A stretch of 6,783 nt of DNA from JANOXC01 sp031418215 (GCA_031418215.1 JANOXC010000064.1:1-6783); one strand, 5' to 3'; shown: positions 1 to 6,570, counted from the first letter of the stretch. Numbers and translations are program-made. Notes: generated by a model from the letters alone, not told the origin.

Positions 1-601
1 GGATGTTTGGCTGCGCTACACCGAATTTGTCAATCCTGGTTCGTAAGATGTTATAAGAGCGGCTGATAGCAGATTTCGCCTCATCATCAATGACTTTTAA
101 AACCTGATCATTAGTTGAATTGAAGCTGATGCGACCTTGCATATCCGGCGTAGTAAATATTGCTGCCAGTTTTGCATTCGGATCGGTCTCGCTAAAGGCT
201 TTTCCAAACAGGGTAACGAAATCCTGCTGGCTGTTTTTCTGCATTTCCTGCGCCCTTGCAATAGCTTTATTGAAAGTAGGATCAGTACTATGGTTGGCCA
301 TGGTGCGGATAAGGTCAACCACCGATACTTCCATGGTAACGTTCATACCACCTTTAAGATCCAGACCCAGGTTGATCTCTCTTTCCTTACATTCTATGTA
401 AGTGTAGTTTTTAAGTCCAAGATTATAGACACCTTTGGACATCATTGAATCCAGATAGGCTTTTTCTTTTTTCTCATCGCCTTTGGCATAATCCCTGGCG
501 CTATTCTCCACATTGTGGGTTACAAGTGTGAATGAGAGTTGATACAAACAGACTAAGGCCAAAACGATGGCCAGCAGCTTTATGGCTCCTTTACTTTGCA
601 T
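1..601 (-). CDS. secDF: Protein translocase subunit SecD / SecDF, N-terminal 200 residues (partial at the left edge)
   Basis: SecD works with SecF at the SecYEG channel, using the proton gradient to complete export of proteins across the inner membrane. Read from the ATG at 601-599, the frame stays open to the window edge. Residues about 7-27 form a hydrophobic first membrane segment (IKLLAIVLALVCLY). A charged linker (GDEKKEK, 41-47) follows, then the SecD hallmark LGLDLKGGMNV at 78-88 that opens the periplasmic P1 region. Near the edge, RSYNILRTRIDKFGVAQP (181-198) matches the conserved SecD stretch around 'R.D.FGVAEP'. Bacteroidota usually fuse SecD and SecF into one protein of roughly 1000 residues, so a fused gene is likely, but the SecF half lies outside the window. 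It is transcribed away from the glycosyltransferase genes. A good promoter sits about 30 bp upstream and the leader is A-rich without a Shine-Dalgarno sequence. Family assignment is very sure; fusion is inferred. Confidence 0.93.
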   Translation of the reverse strand, partial: MQSKGAIKLLAIVLALVCLYQLSFTLVTHNVENSARDYAKGDEKKEKAYLDSMMSKGVYNLGLKNYTYIECKEREINLGLDLKGGMNVTMEVSVVDLIRTMANHSTDPTFNKAIARAQEMQKNSQQDFVTLFGKAFSETDPNAKLAAIFTTPDMQGRISFNSTNDQVLKVIDDEAKSAISRSYNILRTRIDKFGVAQPNI

Positions 602-630
602 TGATTTTTAGTGTTTTTTTTGAAGGGTCG

Positions 631-661
631 CAAATATAGAACAATGGCGAATATGAACCAA
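631..661 (-). promoter_or_regulatory. Probable secDF promoter, Bacteroidota type
   Basis: Read on the minus strand, TATATTTG (638 to 631) is an exact match to the Bacteroidota -7 consensus TAnnTTTG. A TTG at 661 to 659, separated by 20 bases, fits the -33 element (consensus TTTG). Transcription would begin near 627-625, giving a short leader of about 25 bases rich in A (a run of eight, 620 to 613) before the secDF ATG. The absence of a purine-rich Shine-Dalgarno sequence is usual in this phylum. The start of transcription is inferred from the consensus geometry. Confidence 0.7.
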
Positions 662-667
662 TAATTA

Positions 668-790
668 GGTTTCTGGTTTACTGTTGCCAGTTTAAAGTTC
701 TTTTTGAATATGTTAAAGCATTGAAAATTAGCAGGTCATCATTAAATTTAAAGCAATAAATCGTAAACCGGAAACAGTAAGCCAGAAACC
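668..790. repeat. Long imperfect inverted repeat in the secDF / glycosyltransferase divergent spacer
   Basis: The reverse complement of 668-693 matches 765-790 at 23 of 26 positions. The mismatches fall at repeat positions 5, 8 and 17. The intervening loop is 71 bases (694-764) and A/T-rich. The left arm lies a few bases upstream of the -33 element of the secDF promoter; the right arm is the first unit of the GAAAC-type repeat block in front of the glycosyltransferase. There is no T-run directly after either arm, so it is not a standard intrinsic terminator. It may simply be two oppositely oriented copies of a dispersed repeat family. Confidence 0.75.
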
Positions 791-836
791 AGAAACCCAA
801 AACTAGAAACCAGTAACCATAAACCGGAAACAGTAA
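764..836. repeat. Degenerate AAACC/GAAAC direct repeat block upstream of the glycosyltransferase
   Basis: The 17-mer TAAACCGGAAACAGTAA occurs exactly twice, at 764-780 and 820-836. The DNA between (781-819) is built from related short units such as CCAGAAACC, AGAAACCC, CTAGAAACC and AGTAACC. The block has almost no T on the plus strand in its middle part and no open frame with coding character. It ends directly at the -7-like element of the glycosyltransferase gene. Such low-complexity AAACC-rich stretches occur between genes in Bacteroidota as far as I recall; their role is not known to me. Confidence 0.8.
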
Positions 837-838
837 AC

Positions 839-846
839 TACTTTCG
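839..846 (+). promoter_or_regulatory. Promoter -7-like element of the first glycosyltransferase; implies a leaderless message
   Basis: TACTTTCG matches TAnnTTTG except for C in the seventh position, a common variant in this phylum as far as I recall. No TTTG-like -33 element is visible at the expected distance (about 814-819), where the repeat block lies. With usual geometry, transcription would begin near 850-852, on or next to the GTG start at 851, so the message would have essentially no 5' leader. The call rests on one octamer and its position. Confidence 0.5.
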
Positions 847-850
847 TCCC

Positions 851-1978
851 GTGGCTAAAAAAGTAATTCTCTCTGTCATCAGCGACCTGTCAACCGACCA
901 GCGTGTCCACCGTTCAGCAATTACTTTGCATGAACTGGGCTTTCACGTGGAGGTAGTTGGAAGGACGAGGCACGGAAGTATGGAAATACCGGAACGGCCT
1001 TACCAAACGAAGCGGTTCAGGTTATGGTTTCATAAAGGCCCGCTTTTTTACCTGAATTATAATGTCAGGCTCTTTTTTTACTTGTTATTTTCAAAAGCCG
1101 ATGTCCTTTTCAGTAATGACCTTGATACTTTACCAGCTAATTATTATGCTTCAAAATGGAAAAAGTTACCATTGATTTACGACAGCCATGAATATTTCAC
1201 CGGTGTTCCTGAACTGGTCAACCGAACGATGATCAGAAATATCTGGAAAAGAATGGAGAGGAAGATGATACCAAAAGTGGATGTGATGTTTACGGTGAAT
1301 GAAAGTATTGCAGGATTGTATAGGGAGGAGTTAGGAGTTGAGGCAAGCGTATTAAGAAATGTGCCGGAATACTTTGAAAACAAAACGTATGATAAAATTA
1401 ATTTAAGGCAGGAGTTAGGTCTTCCGTTGAATAAAGCTATATATATTCTTCAGGGATCAGGAATAAACATTCAGCGCGGTGCGGAAGAAATGGTGGAGGC
1501 CATGCAATATATCAGTGATGGTGTTTTGTTGATCATTGGCGGGGGCGATGTGATTGAAGAACTTAAAACGATGGTGAAACAATTTCACCTGGATGAACAA
1601 GTGATTATCAAATCAAAAATGCCGCAGCAGGAATTAAGAAAATATACCATGGCTGCAGATATTGGTTTGACATTGGATAAAGATCTCAGCATTAATTATC
1701 GTTTCAGTTTGCCAAATAAATTGTTTGATTATATTCATGCAGGATTACCGGTATTGGCGAGTGATTTACCTGAAGTGAGGAAAATAGTTGAACAATACAA
1801 AGTTGGGTTGATTGCAAAAAGGCATGATCCCAAAGAGCTTGCATCTTTACTTCAGCAAATGACAGGCAATGCACAACAAATGGAACAATGGAAACAAAAT
1901 GCATTGTTGGCAGCAAAAGAATTGAGCTGGCAAAAGGAAAAACAAATGCTGATAAAGGAATTTCAAATATATATATAA
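851..1978 (+). CDS. GT-B fold glycosyltransferase, GT4-like
   Basis: Predicted cytoplasmic glycosyltransferase that moves a sugar from a nucleotide-sugar donor onto an unidentified envelope or polysaccharide acceptor. At 375 residues it has normal family length. The N-terminal Rossmann half opens with SVISDLSTDQRVHRSAITL (8-26), a stretch typical of Bacteroidota GT4-like enzymes, followed by SNDLDTLP (88-95) and the conserved YDSHEYFTGVPEL (110-122). The C-terminal donor domain shows LQGSGINIQRG (200-210), LLIIGGGD (226-233) and PNKLFDYIHAGLPVLASDLPE (288-308). In the usual E-x7-E donor motif the second glutamate appears replaced by D293 and the first is not evident, as in the 'KLF(D/E)Y' subgroup. 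The GTG at 851 is preferred because MAKKVILSV begins exactly where the fold should; no upstream in-frame alternative fits. A second glycosyltransferase follows after 41 bp, probably co-transcribed. Substrate cannot be read from sequence. Confidence 0.88.
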   Translation: MAKKVILSVISDLSTDQRVHRSAITLHELGFHVEVVGRTRHGSMEIPERPYQTKRFRLWFHKGPLFYLNYNVRLFFYLLFSKADVLFSNDLDTLPANYYASKWKKLPLIYDSHEYFTGVPELVNRTMIRNIWKRMERKMIPKVDVMFTVNESIAGLYREELGVEASVLRNVPEYFENKTYDKINLRQELGLPLNKAIYILQGSGINIQRGAEEMVEAMQYISDGVLLIIGGGDVIEELKTMVKQFHLDEQVIIKSKMPQQELRKYTMAADIGLTLDKDLSINYRFSLPNKLFDYIHAGLPVLASDLPEVRKIVEQYKVGLIAKRHDPKELASLLQQMTGNAQQMEQWKQNALLAAKELSWQKEKQMLIKEFQIYI

Positions 1979-2019
1979 AGTTCAACACATAAATTCACAC
2001 TAATAAATATTATTAACTT

Positions 2020-3135
2020 TTGACAGATCAACATTTACATATCATCAGTTTCGACATTCCATATCCCCCTAATTACGGCGGTGTGGTTGATGTTTTTTAT
2101 AAAATAAAAGCATTGTCAGCGATAGGTGTTAAAATTCACTTGCACTGTTTTCAATATGGAAGGCTACGATCAGCAGAGTTAGACAAGCTTTGCATTAGCG
2201 TAAATTATTATCAGCGAAGAACTACAAAACTTAAATTATTTTCCAAACTGCCTTACATTGTATCTTCCCGCCAAAGTGAGGAATTGATAACAAACCTTTT
2301 AAAAGATGATTTTCCAATTCTGATGGAAGGGCTGCATACCACTTTATATATAAATGACAAGCGATTATCAGGAAGAAAAATAATTGTCCGTTCACACAAC
2401 ATCGAACACGAGTATTACCGGCAACTGGCGGCGATTGAAAGAAATCCTTTTCGAAAATGGTATTTTAAATCAGAGGCAAAGAAGCTGGAAGCGTATGAAC
2501 CTGTTTTAAAGTACGCAGCATTCGTTGCAGCAATTTCGCCTGCAGAAAATAATTATCTCACTAATAAATATGGTAATTCATTTTACTTGCCTGCATTTCA
2601 TTCCAATAACAAAGTAAACTCTTTAGCAGGCAAAGGAAATTATGCATTATATCATGGCAATTTAAGTGTAGGTGAAAACAATAAGGCAGCGTTGTTTTTA
2701 GTGAAGGAAGTTTTTAATGAATTTGATTTTACATTGATCATAGCCGGGAATAATCCTTCTTCAGAACTGGAGAAAGCCTTGAAAAATAATCCTGCAATTG
2801 AGCTGAAAAGTGATCTTAGTGTAGAGGTTATGCATGATTTAATAAAAAATGCACATATCAATATCCTGCCTACTTTTCAGTCAACCGGCATAAAATTGAA
2901 ACTGATCAATGCTTTGTTTAACGGCCGGTTTTGTTTAGTCAATTCAATGATGGTGGAGGACACAGGGTTGGGAGGATTATGTTCTGTGGCAGATTCACCC
3001 GCTGAAATGAAAAAAGCAATTTTGGAATTGAAAGCGCAGGTTTTTACTGCTGAAATGATTAGCCGTAGAGATGAATTACTTCAAAAGCAATTTAATAATG
3101 TTGTGAATGCGAAGTTGTTGATGGAAAAAATTTAA
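2020..3135 (+). CDS. Glycosyltransferase, GT4-like, TTG start
   Basis: Second predicted GT-B type sugar transferase (371 residues), likely acting with its upstream neighbour on the same glycan. The N-terminus reads HIISFDIPYPPNYGGVVDVFYK (7-28), with the glycine loop YGG typical of the acceptor-domain start. VRSHNIEHEYYRQLA (123-137) and the basic/aromatic segment around 140-160 follow. The donor domain shows YHGNLSVGENNKA (211-223), LIIAGNNPS (239-247), ILPTFQSTGIKLKLINAL (282-299) and NGRFCLVN (301-308). The family's G-x-K-x-K donor contact is present as GIKLK (290-294), whereas the canonical E-x7-E pair is not evident. The start is TTG at 2020: a stop (TAA, 2014-2016) lies two codons upstream, and the next ATG in frame is residue 102, far inside the fold. 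No Shine-Dalgarno sequence is seen. The gene is noticeably A/T-rich. Acceptor and donor are unknown. Confidence 0.85.
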   Translation: MTDQHLHIISFDIPYPPNYGGVVDVFYKIKALSAIGVKIHLHCFQYGRLRSAELDKLCISVNYYQRRTTKLKLFSKLPYIVSSRQSEELITNLLKDDFPILMEGLHTTLYINDKRLSGRKIIVRSHNIEHEYYRQLAAIERNPFRKWYFKSEAKKLEAYEPVLKYAAFVAAISPAENNYLTNKYGNSFYLPAFHSNNKVNSLAGKGNYALYHGNLSVGENNKAALFLVKEVFNEFDFTLIIAGNNPSSELEKALKNNPAIELKSDLSVEVMHDLIKNAHINILPTFQSTGIKLKLINALFNGRFCLVNSMMVEDTGLGGLCSVADSPAEMKKAILELKAQVFTAEMISRRDELLQKQFNNVVNAKLLMEKI

Positions 3136-3227
3136 GCGTATTTCTAGGGATGGCATTTTTTCACCTGTGCAAATGGTTGAGCGATTTGTTATTAATTAGC
3201 CCATGAATTAATTCCTGAGCTATTAAG
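3136..3227 (+). other. Spacer after the glycosyltransferase pair; no clear terminator
   Basis: No coding frame is apparent. The only structure seen is a weak A/T hairpin, ATTAATT at 3191-3197 pairing with AATTAAT at 3206-3212 over an 8-base loop. It has no following T-run, so it is not a convincing terminator. A T-run (3151-3156) is not preceded by a stem that I can find. Termination of the glycosyltransferase transcript is therefore unresolved. Confidence 0.4.
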
Positions 3228-3259
3228 TTTCAAAATGACGCCATTATTGTTTATTTTCG
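3228..3259 (+). promoter_or_regulatory. Probable aconitase promoter
   Basis: TATTTTCG at 3252-3259 resembles the Bacteroidota -7 element (TAnnTTTG, with C for T in position seven, the same variant as at 839-846). TTTC at 3228-3231 lies 20 bases upstream, in the right place for a -33 element. Transcription would start near 3263-3265, giving a leader of about 55 bases that contains the tandem 14-bp repeat. The -33 match is imperfect. Confidence 0.5.
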
Positions 3260-3276
3260 CAGTATTAATCCATTTA

Positions 3277-3308
3277 AATTCTGCATTCTTAATTCTGCAT
3301 TCTTAATT
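3277..3308 (+). repeat. Tandem 14-bp repeat in the aconitase leader
   Basis: AATTCTGCATTCTT is repeated exactly at 3277-3290 and 3291-3304, and a third unit begins (AATT, 3305-3308) before the sequence diverges. The array ends 10 bases before the aconitase ATG. If the promoter at 3252-3259 is used, the repeats are transcribed as part of the 5' leader. Similar 'attctgcattctt' units are, from memory, common between genes in this phylum, so this may be a generic repeat rather than a dedicated regulator. Confidence 0.85.
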
Positions 3309-3318
3309 AAATAAAACC

Positions 3319-5583
3319 ATGGCTTTCGATATTGAAATGATCAAACAGTTTTACACTGATTTACCTGTAAAAGTGGCTACTGCCCGTACAATGGCTGGCA
3401 AACCACTCACTTTATCAGAGAAAATCCTTTTTTCCCATTTATTTGGTAAAACTGGGCCTGTGGCTTTTGAGCGTGGGAAGTCCTATGTTGATTTTGCTCC
3501 CGATAGAGTAGCGATGCAGGATGCCACAGCGCAGATGGCTTTATTGCAGTTCATGCAAGCAGGTCGTCCGAAAGTGGCTGTTCCTTCAACCGTTCATTGC
3601 GATCATTTAATTATGGCAAAGACAGGCGCAAAGGAGGATTTAGTGGCTGCTACATCTGACAGTAAAGAAGTTTTTGATTTCCTTGCTTCTGTATCCAATA
3701 AATACGGAATTGGTTTCTGGAAGCCGGGAGCCGGGATCATTCACCAAATCGTTTTAGAAAATTATGCATTTCCGGGTGGAATGATGATTGGAACGGATTC
3801 ACATACTGTAAATGCAGGTGGTTTAGGAATGGTGGCCATTGGTGTGGGTGGTGCCGATGCCTGCGATGTAATGGCAGGATTACCGTGGGAATTGAAATGG
3901 CCGAAACTGATTGGTATTAAACTGACGGGAAAATTATCAGGCTGGAGTTCACCAAAAGATGTGATCAATAAAGTAGCCGGTATTCTTACAGTTAAAGGAG
4001 GGACAGGCGCTATCGTTGAATATTTTGGTGATGGAGCTGCTTCCATGAGTTGTACTGGAAAAGGCACTATTTGCAATATGGGTGCTGAAATTGGAGCAAC
4101 TACTTCGACTTTTGGATATGACAAATCAATGGAACGATATTTACGTGCAACAGGACGTGCCGACATTGCTGATTTAGCAAATAAAGTTGCAGAACATTTA
4201 ACAGGTGATGCAGATGTTTATGCAAATCCTGAAAAATATTTTGACGAAGTAATTGAAATCAATCTCACCGATTTGGAGCCACAGATCAATGGTCCGTTCA
4301 CTCCTGATCTTGCTACACCTGTTTCACAAATGAAAGAGGCAGCTGCAAAAAATGGGTGGCCAACAAAAATTGAAGTTGGATTGATTGGTTCTTGTACAAA
4401 CTCGTCTTATGAAGATATTTCAAGAGCTGTTTCATTAGCAAAACAAGTTACAGCAAAAGGATTGAAAACAAAATCAGAATTCACCATCACTCCGGGTTCA
4501 GAATTAATTCGTTATACCATTGCCCGTGATGGATTTATTGACGCCTTTGAAAAAATCGGCGCTACTGTTTTTGCAAATGCATGCGGACCATGTATTGGTA
4601 TGTGGAGCAGGGTTGGAGCTGATAAAAAAGAAAAGAACAGCATCATCCATTCTTTCAACAGGAATTTCCAGTCTCGTAATGATGGCAATCCAAACACTTA
4701 TGCATTTGTTGCATCACCAGAAATTGTAACAGCATTGGCGATCGCCGGGGATTTAACATTTAATCCTTTAACAGATTTTCTAACGAATGAAAAAGGTGAG
4801 AAAGTAAAATTAGATCCGCCATCAGGAGAAGAATTACCGACAAAAGGATTTGCAGTGGATGATGCAGGATACCAGGCCCCGGCTGTTGATGGAAGTAATG
4901 TTGAAGTGAAGGTCTCAACAACATCAAATCGCCTGCAATTGTTAGCACCATTTGCTGCCTGGGAAGGAACGGATCTGAAAGGATTGAAATTGCTTATTAA
5001 AGCAAAAGGAAAATGTACTACTGATCATATTTCAATGGCAGGGCCATGGTTGAAGTTCCGCGGACATTTAGACAACATCTCCAACAATTTATTGATAGGT
5101 GCTACCAACTTCTTCAATGAGAAAATAAACACTGTTAAAAATCAGTTGAGCGGACAATATGATGAAGTACCTAAAGTACAACGTGCATATAAAGCGGCAG
5201 GTTTAGGATCTATTGTTGTAGGTGATGAAAATTATGGAGAAGGATCATCAAGAGAGCATGCAGCTATGGAACCGCGTTTCCTTGGTGTACGTGCCATCTT
5301 GGTAAAATCATTTGCACGCATCCATGAAACGAATTTGAAGAAGCAGGGAATGTTGGGATTAACTTTTGCCAATAAGGATGATTACAATAAGATTATGGAA
5401 GATGATGTGATTGATATTGTTGGGTTGAAAGATTTTCAACCGGGCAAGCCATTGCAGCTAGTGTTGAATCATGCAGACGGAAAACAGGATACGATACAGG
5501 TAAACCATACTTACAATCAAAACCAGATTGAATGGTTTAAAGCTGGTGCTGCATTAAACATCATCCGCAGGGAGCTGGCTTAA
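3319..5583 (+). CDS. Aconitate hydratase (aconitase), mitochondrial-type
   Basis: Cytoplasmic 4Fe-4S enzyme of the TCA cycle that interconverts citrate and isocitrate through cis-aconitate. The 754-residue length fits the mitochondrial-like type, shorter than bacterial AcnA or AcnB (both well over 800). Cluster ligands are all present: C359 in IGSCTNSSYEDI (356-367), and C422 and C425 in FANACGPCIGMW (418-429). Active-site motifs are intact: STVHCDHLI (90-98), GTDSHTVNAGGLG (158-170), and GEGSSREHAAMEPRFLGVRA (640-659), whose first serine (S643) and R645 correspond to the catalytic serine and substrate-binding arginine. The swivelling C-terminal domain includes CTTDHISMAGPWLKFRGHL (566-584). 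The ATG at 3319 gives MAFDIEMIKQFY; no upstream alternative is needed. A single-gene unit is likely: it has its own promoter and a strong terminator after the stop. No frameshift or missing residue was seen. The gene is commonly named acn or acnA, but I leave the symbol open. Confidence 0.97.
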   Translation: MAFDIEMIKQFYTDLPVKVATARTMAGKPLTLSEKILFSHLFGKTGPVAFERGKSYVDFAPDRVAMQDATAQMALLQFMQAGRPKVAVPSTVHCDHLIMAKTGAKEDLVAATSDSKEVFDFLASVSNKYGIGFWKPGAGIIHQIVLENYAFPGGMMIGTDSHTVNAGGLGMVAIGVGGADACDVMAGLPWELKWPKLIGIKLTGKLSGWSSPKDVINKVAGILTVKGGTGAIVEYFGDGAASMSCTGKGTICNMGAEIGATTSTFGYDKSMERYLRATGRADIADLANKVAEHLTGDADVYANPEKYFDEVIEINLTDLEPQINGPFTPDLATPVSQMKEAAAKNGWPTKIEVGLIGSCTNSSYEDISRAVSLAKQVTAKGLKTKSEFTITPGSELIRYTIARDGFIDAFEKIGATVFANACGPCIGMWSRVGADKKEKNSIIHSFNRNFQSRNDGNPNTYAFVASPEIVTALAIAGDLTFNPLTDFLTNEKGEKVKLDPPSGEELPTKGFAVDDAGYQAPAVDGSNVEVKVSTTSNRLQLLAPFAAWEGTDLKGLKLLIKAKGKCTTDHISMAGPWLKFRGHLDNISNNLLIGATNFFNEKINTVKNQLSGQYDEVPKVQRAYKAAGLGSIVVGDENYGEGSSREHAAMEPRFLGVRAILVKSFARIHETNLKKQGMLGLTFANKDDYNKIMEDDVIDIVGLKDFQPGKPLQLVLNHADGKQDTIQVNHTYNQNQIEWFKAGAALNIIRRELA

Positions 5584-5590
5584 AAAGTTT

Positions 5591-5682
5591 TAACCACTAA
5601 GATCACGGTGGAGGCACAAAGGTCACTAGGAATTAATACTCTTGGTGACCTTTGTGTTTTTTCTTCGTGCCCACCGTGGTTA
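5591..5682. repeat. Nested palindrome between aconitase and the epimerase
   Basis: Two inverted repeats lie one inside the other. The outer one pairs CACGGTGG (5604-5611) with CCACCGTG (5671-5678). A further TAACCAC at 5591-5597 is echoed by GTGGTTA at 5676-5682. The inner one is the terminator stem at 5615-5656. The AACCAC / GGCACAAAGG vocabulary with its mirrored half resembles dispersed intergenic hairpins I recall from many Bacteroidota and other environmental bacteria, so this is probably one member of a repeated family. No transposase or target duplication is visible. Confidence 0.75.
5615..5662 (+). terminator. Intrinsic terminator of the aconitase gene
   Basis: CACAAAGGTCAC (5615-5626) pairs perfectly with GTGACCTTTGTG (5645-5656). 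The stem extends inward by five more pairs, two of them G-U, to an 8-base loop (5632-5639). It is followed immediately by six T (5657-5662), the classic hairpin plus U-tract arrangement. It lies 31 bases after the aconitase stop. Being nearly symmetrical, it could form on the opposite strand too, but that strand has no comparable T-run directly after the stem. Confidence 0.85.
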
Positions 5683-5701
5683 TTTTTATTTATTTTACAC
5701 C

Positions 5702-6565
5702 ATGCAAAAAATTGAGAATGAATTTTTAATTGTCTGTTCAAAACCCGAAGGGGCGGAGTTGTGCAGCATTTTCAATAAACAAACCAATCTGGAATATTTA
5801 TGGCAGGCAGGTCCGGCATGGCCTAAGCATGCTCCTATACTTTTTCCTATTGTTGGGCAGTTAAAAGACAATTTATATCATCACAACGGAAAAAAATATT
5901 CGCTGGACCGTCATGGGTTTGCCAGGACTAAAACTTTTAAGTTGATTGATGAGCAGCAATCATCAGTTGAATATCAATTAACAAGCAGTAGCGAAACATT
6001 GGATGTTTATCCTTTTGAATTTGATTTGAAAATCAGGTATGAATTGCAGGGCGCTAATTTGAAAATTATATATATAGTTCAGAATAAGGGAAACAATGAA
6101 ATGTTATTCTCCATTGGCGCACACCCGGCATTTAAAGTGCCGTTGGTGGAAGGTGAAAATTATGGTGACTATTTTCTTGAATTCAATAAGGAAGAAAATG
6201 CAGACAGATGGTTGTTGAATAAGGGATTGTTGGATAATAATTCAAAACCAATGTTAGAAAACACCAATACACTTCCATTAACGAAATCACTTTTTTATGA
6301 AGACGCATTGGTTTTTAAAAATCTGAAATCAAATGTCATAAGCCTGAAAAATAAAAAGAACAATCACGGGTTGCATTTTAAATTTGAAAACTATCCATAC
6401 TTCGGAATCTGGGCAGCAAAGAATGCTGACTTTGTTTGTCTCGAACCGTGGCATGGCATTGCAGACTCAGTTATTAGTGATCAGCAATTGAAAAATAAAG
6501 AGGGAATTATTTCTTTACCTCCCGGCAAGGAATTTTACTGTGAATATTCCATTGTAACTTTTTAA
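5702..6565 (+). CDS. Aldose 1-epimerase family protein (LacX/YeaD-like galactose mutarotase fold)
   Basis: Predicted cytoplasmic sugar mutarotase-like enzyme, interconverting alpha and beta anomers of an aldose or sugar phosphate; the exact sugar is unknown. From the ATG at 5702 the protein has 287 residues, normal for this branch. Key segments are EGAELCSI (16-23), PKHAPILFPIVGQLKDN (41-57), LDRHGFART (68-76), FSIGAHPAFKVP (136-147) and FVCLEPWHGIADS (244-256). H71, H141 and E248 occupy the positions expected for the two active-site histidines and the catalytic glutamate, so activity is likely retained. The frame is open 20 codons further back to TTG 5642, but those codons lie inside the aconitase terminator and would give an unrelated F/Y-rich stretch, so I reject that start. 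No clear promoter element was seen in the A/T-rich 5681-5701; no Shine-Dalgarno sequence. A lipoprotein gene follows after 29 bp with its own promoter. Confidence 0.9.
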   Translation: MQKIENEFLIVCSKPEGAELCSIFNKQTNLEYLWQAGPAWPKHAPILFPIVGQLKDNLYHHNGKKYSLDRHGFARTKTFKLIDEQQSSVEYQLTSSSETLDVYPFEFDLKIRYELQGANLKIIYIVQNKGNNEMLFSIGAHPAFKVPLVEGENYGDYFLEFNKEENADRWLLNKGLLDNNSKPMLENTNTLPLTKSLFYEDALVFKNLKSNVISLKNKKNNHGLHFKFENYPYFGIWAAKNADFVCLEPWHGIADSVISDQQLKNKEGIISLPPGKEFYCEYSIVTF

Positions 6566-6570
6566 CTCCG

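Noticed and set aside
120..448. Plus-strand open frames of 93 and 103 codons opposite secDF
   Set aside because: They are antisense to a clear SecD coding frame with the LGLDLKGG motif, overlap each other in different frames and show no recognisable protein features.
764..836. Possible CRISPR-like array
   Set aside because: There are only two exact 17-mers, the DNA between them is itself degenerate repeat rather than unique spacer, the spacing is irregular and no cas gene is nearby.
1966..1978. TA-dinucleotide run at the end of the first glycosyltransferase gene as a microsatellite of interest
   Set aside because: It is short, ends in the stop codon and is compatible with ordinary A/T-rich coding; no sign of phase variation.
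2013..2022. TTAACTTTTG as an independent promoter for the second glycosyltransferase
   Set aside because: It would start transcription after the TTG start codon and remove the conserved N-terminus; the 41-bp gap fits co-transcription better.
851..3135. Glycosyltransferase pair as a horizontally acquired island
   Set aside because: The second gene looks more A/T-rich than its neighbours, but no integrase, tRNA, IS or flanking target duplication is present, and the shift is modest by eye.
3191..3212. A/T-rich hairpin after the second glycosyltransferase as a terminator
   Set aside because: It has seven A-T pairs only, an 8-base loop and no T-run, so it is too weak to call.
3762..4166. Minus-strand open frame of 134 codons within aconitase
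   Set aside because: It is antisense to the conserved aconitase core (GTDSHTVNAGG region); its proline- and serine-rich translation is typical of a shadow frame.
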